From IMG/VR virus record IMGVR_UViG_3300029787_005452, positions 62,001-126,000 of that record: a stretch of DNA of 64,000 nucleotides. One strand, written 5' to 3'. Made by a program: the position numbers and the translations under genes. This document shows, one piece after another, positions 63,425 through 64,000 of the stretch (the stretch's first letter is position 1; every line of letters starts with the position of its first letter). Below the pieces are notes generated by a model. The model searched no databases. It worked only from the letters and a program-made list of their open reading frames with translations, and was not told the origin of the DNA. The stretch is from a virus.

Positions 63425-64000
63425 ATGCGTACGATACAATCTCCAGGGGTAGAAATAAAAGAAGTCGATTTAAGTTTGAGACCTGTTTTTCCAACAGGTA
63501 CAAACATTATGGTTGCTGGTTATTCTGATAAAGGTCCAACAGACGAAGTTATTCAAGTAACAAGTCAGAGTGAATTTGAACAGATTTATGGGGTTCCATC
63601 TACTCCAGCAGAAAGATATTTTTACCATACGGTAAGACCATTATTTCAATCTCCAGCTAACATTTTAACGTATAGATTACCATATGGTTCAGAATCCGGT
63701 AACGGTTTTGGTAACGATTACGGGGTTTTAGCCTATCCAGTAAGTGCTATTAATATTGGTAATACAATAACAGAAGGAGATGACATTCCATATGGTGGGG
63801 GCCTTAGAACATTGAATCAATCACCATCAGGGGTAATGTATACACTTGGTAGACCAAAACATTTCTCCTTAACACAAAAGCAATATAATCAGATTTTACA
63901 AAAAGATGGTTTTGATTTTAGTAATATCGGTACCAAAGCAGAAGAATTATCTTCATTTGAAACTTTAGGTAAAGCAGGTTTATTAGTCCTTAATAAAGGA
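63425..64000 (+). CDS. 18: Tail sheath protein gp18, N-terminal part
   Basis: 192 codons to the right edge with no stop. It opens MRTIQSPGVEIKEVDLSLRP, then 'AGYSDKGPTDEVIQVTSQSE' and 'FEQIYGVPSTPAERYFYHTV', the N-terminal domain of T4-like contractile sheaths ('SPGVEIxExDLS' and 'GPxxxVxxVxSxxxFxxxYG'). The rest of the gene lies beyond the window. A late box precedes it by 5 nt. Confidence 0.9.
   Translation, partial: MRTIQSPGVEIKEVDLSLRPVFPTGTNIMVAGYSDKGPTDEVIQVTSQSEFEQIYGVPSTPAERYFYHTVRPLFQSPANILTYRLPYGSESGNGFGNDYGVLAYPVSAINIGNTITEGDDIPYGGGLRTLNQSPSGVMYTLGRPKHFSLTQKQYNQILQKDGFDFSNIGTKAEELSSFETLGKAGLLVLNKG

Noticed and set aside
1-64000. tRNA genes, integrase, transposases, origin of replication
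   Set aside because: I looked for cloverleaf-type G+C-rich stretches, tyrosine or serine recombinase motifs, transposase motifs and iteron arrays and saw none. A tRNA scan would be needed to exclude tRNAs.

Overview
This is a piece of a strictly lytic, T4-like myovirus genome (Straboviridae/Kyanoviridae-type core) with very low G+C. Gene content points to an uncultivated marine phage. The T4 core is present: uvsY, uvsW, gp55, gp47, gp46, gp43, uvsX, gp41, a gp59-like loader, gp32, gp45, an RNase H/5'-nuclease, gp61, a gp14-like neck protein, gp17, a gp19-like tube protein and the start of the gp18 sheath. Several other genes resemble families of marine T4-like phages (PhoH, QueD/QueE/FolE2, SpeD/SpeE, DUF6267, DUF5872, DUF3307). 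The host cannot be read from the sequence. I saw no tRNA, integrase, IS element or CRISPR array.

Layout. 1-1731: small membrane proteins and a DUF3307 protein. 1762-4675 (minus): polyamine genes (two SpeD-family proteins and spermidine synthase) joined to queE. 4790-8729: phoH, queD, an internal-protein candidate and folE2. 8730-9358: a retropepsin-like protein and an Hc1/histone-like protein. 9369-19896 (minus): an extremely A+T-rich cassette of 15 mostly overlapping genes for sugar or surface chemistry (glycosyltransferases, two kinds of deacetylase, SDR, split transketolase, three radical-SAM enzymes, a P-loop kinase). 19909-28776 (mostly minus): a fibre-like protein and many small or unusual late proteins. 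28798-40286 (plus): recombination and replication genes plus queC. 40300-42902 (minus): two large internal-protein candidates. 42950-56671 (plus): a class II glutamine amidotransferase, helicase, SSB, clamp, a nucleotide-sugar block, RNase H and primase. 56668-61063: further late proteins and the neck. 61082-64000 (plus): terminase, tail tube and sheath.

Two genome-wide patterns stand out. First, promoters seem to place the transcript 5' end on the start codon. Twenty-two genes have TAAATA (late, T4 gp55-type) exactly 5 nt before the start codon. About ten replication or metabolic genes have a TTGAWW - 16/17 bp - TATAAT-like promoter with the -10 box 6 nt before the start codon, which may be ATG or GTG. 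This implies widespread leaderless mRNA and sorts genes into early and late classes. Second, about 19 of the late genes start with a short aromatic/amphipathic peptide containing an [L/I]-x-E triple, usually within the first ~20 residues. This resembles T4 capsid-targeting sequences cut by the prohead protease. If correct, the phage packs an unusually large set of internal proteins, including a ligase-like/HxGH nucleotidyltransferase fusion, a PD-(D/E)xK-like protein, a retropepsin-like protein and a histone-like protein.

The preQ0 pathway is complete in the window (FolE2, QueD, QueE, QueC). A stand-alone class II amidotransferase could serve as the partner that fused Gat-QueC proteins carry, which suggests 7-deazaguanine DNA modification. 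No DNA transglycosylase (DpdA) is seen here. All functional calls rest on reading motifs by eye; no database search was run.
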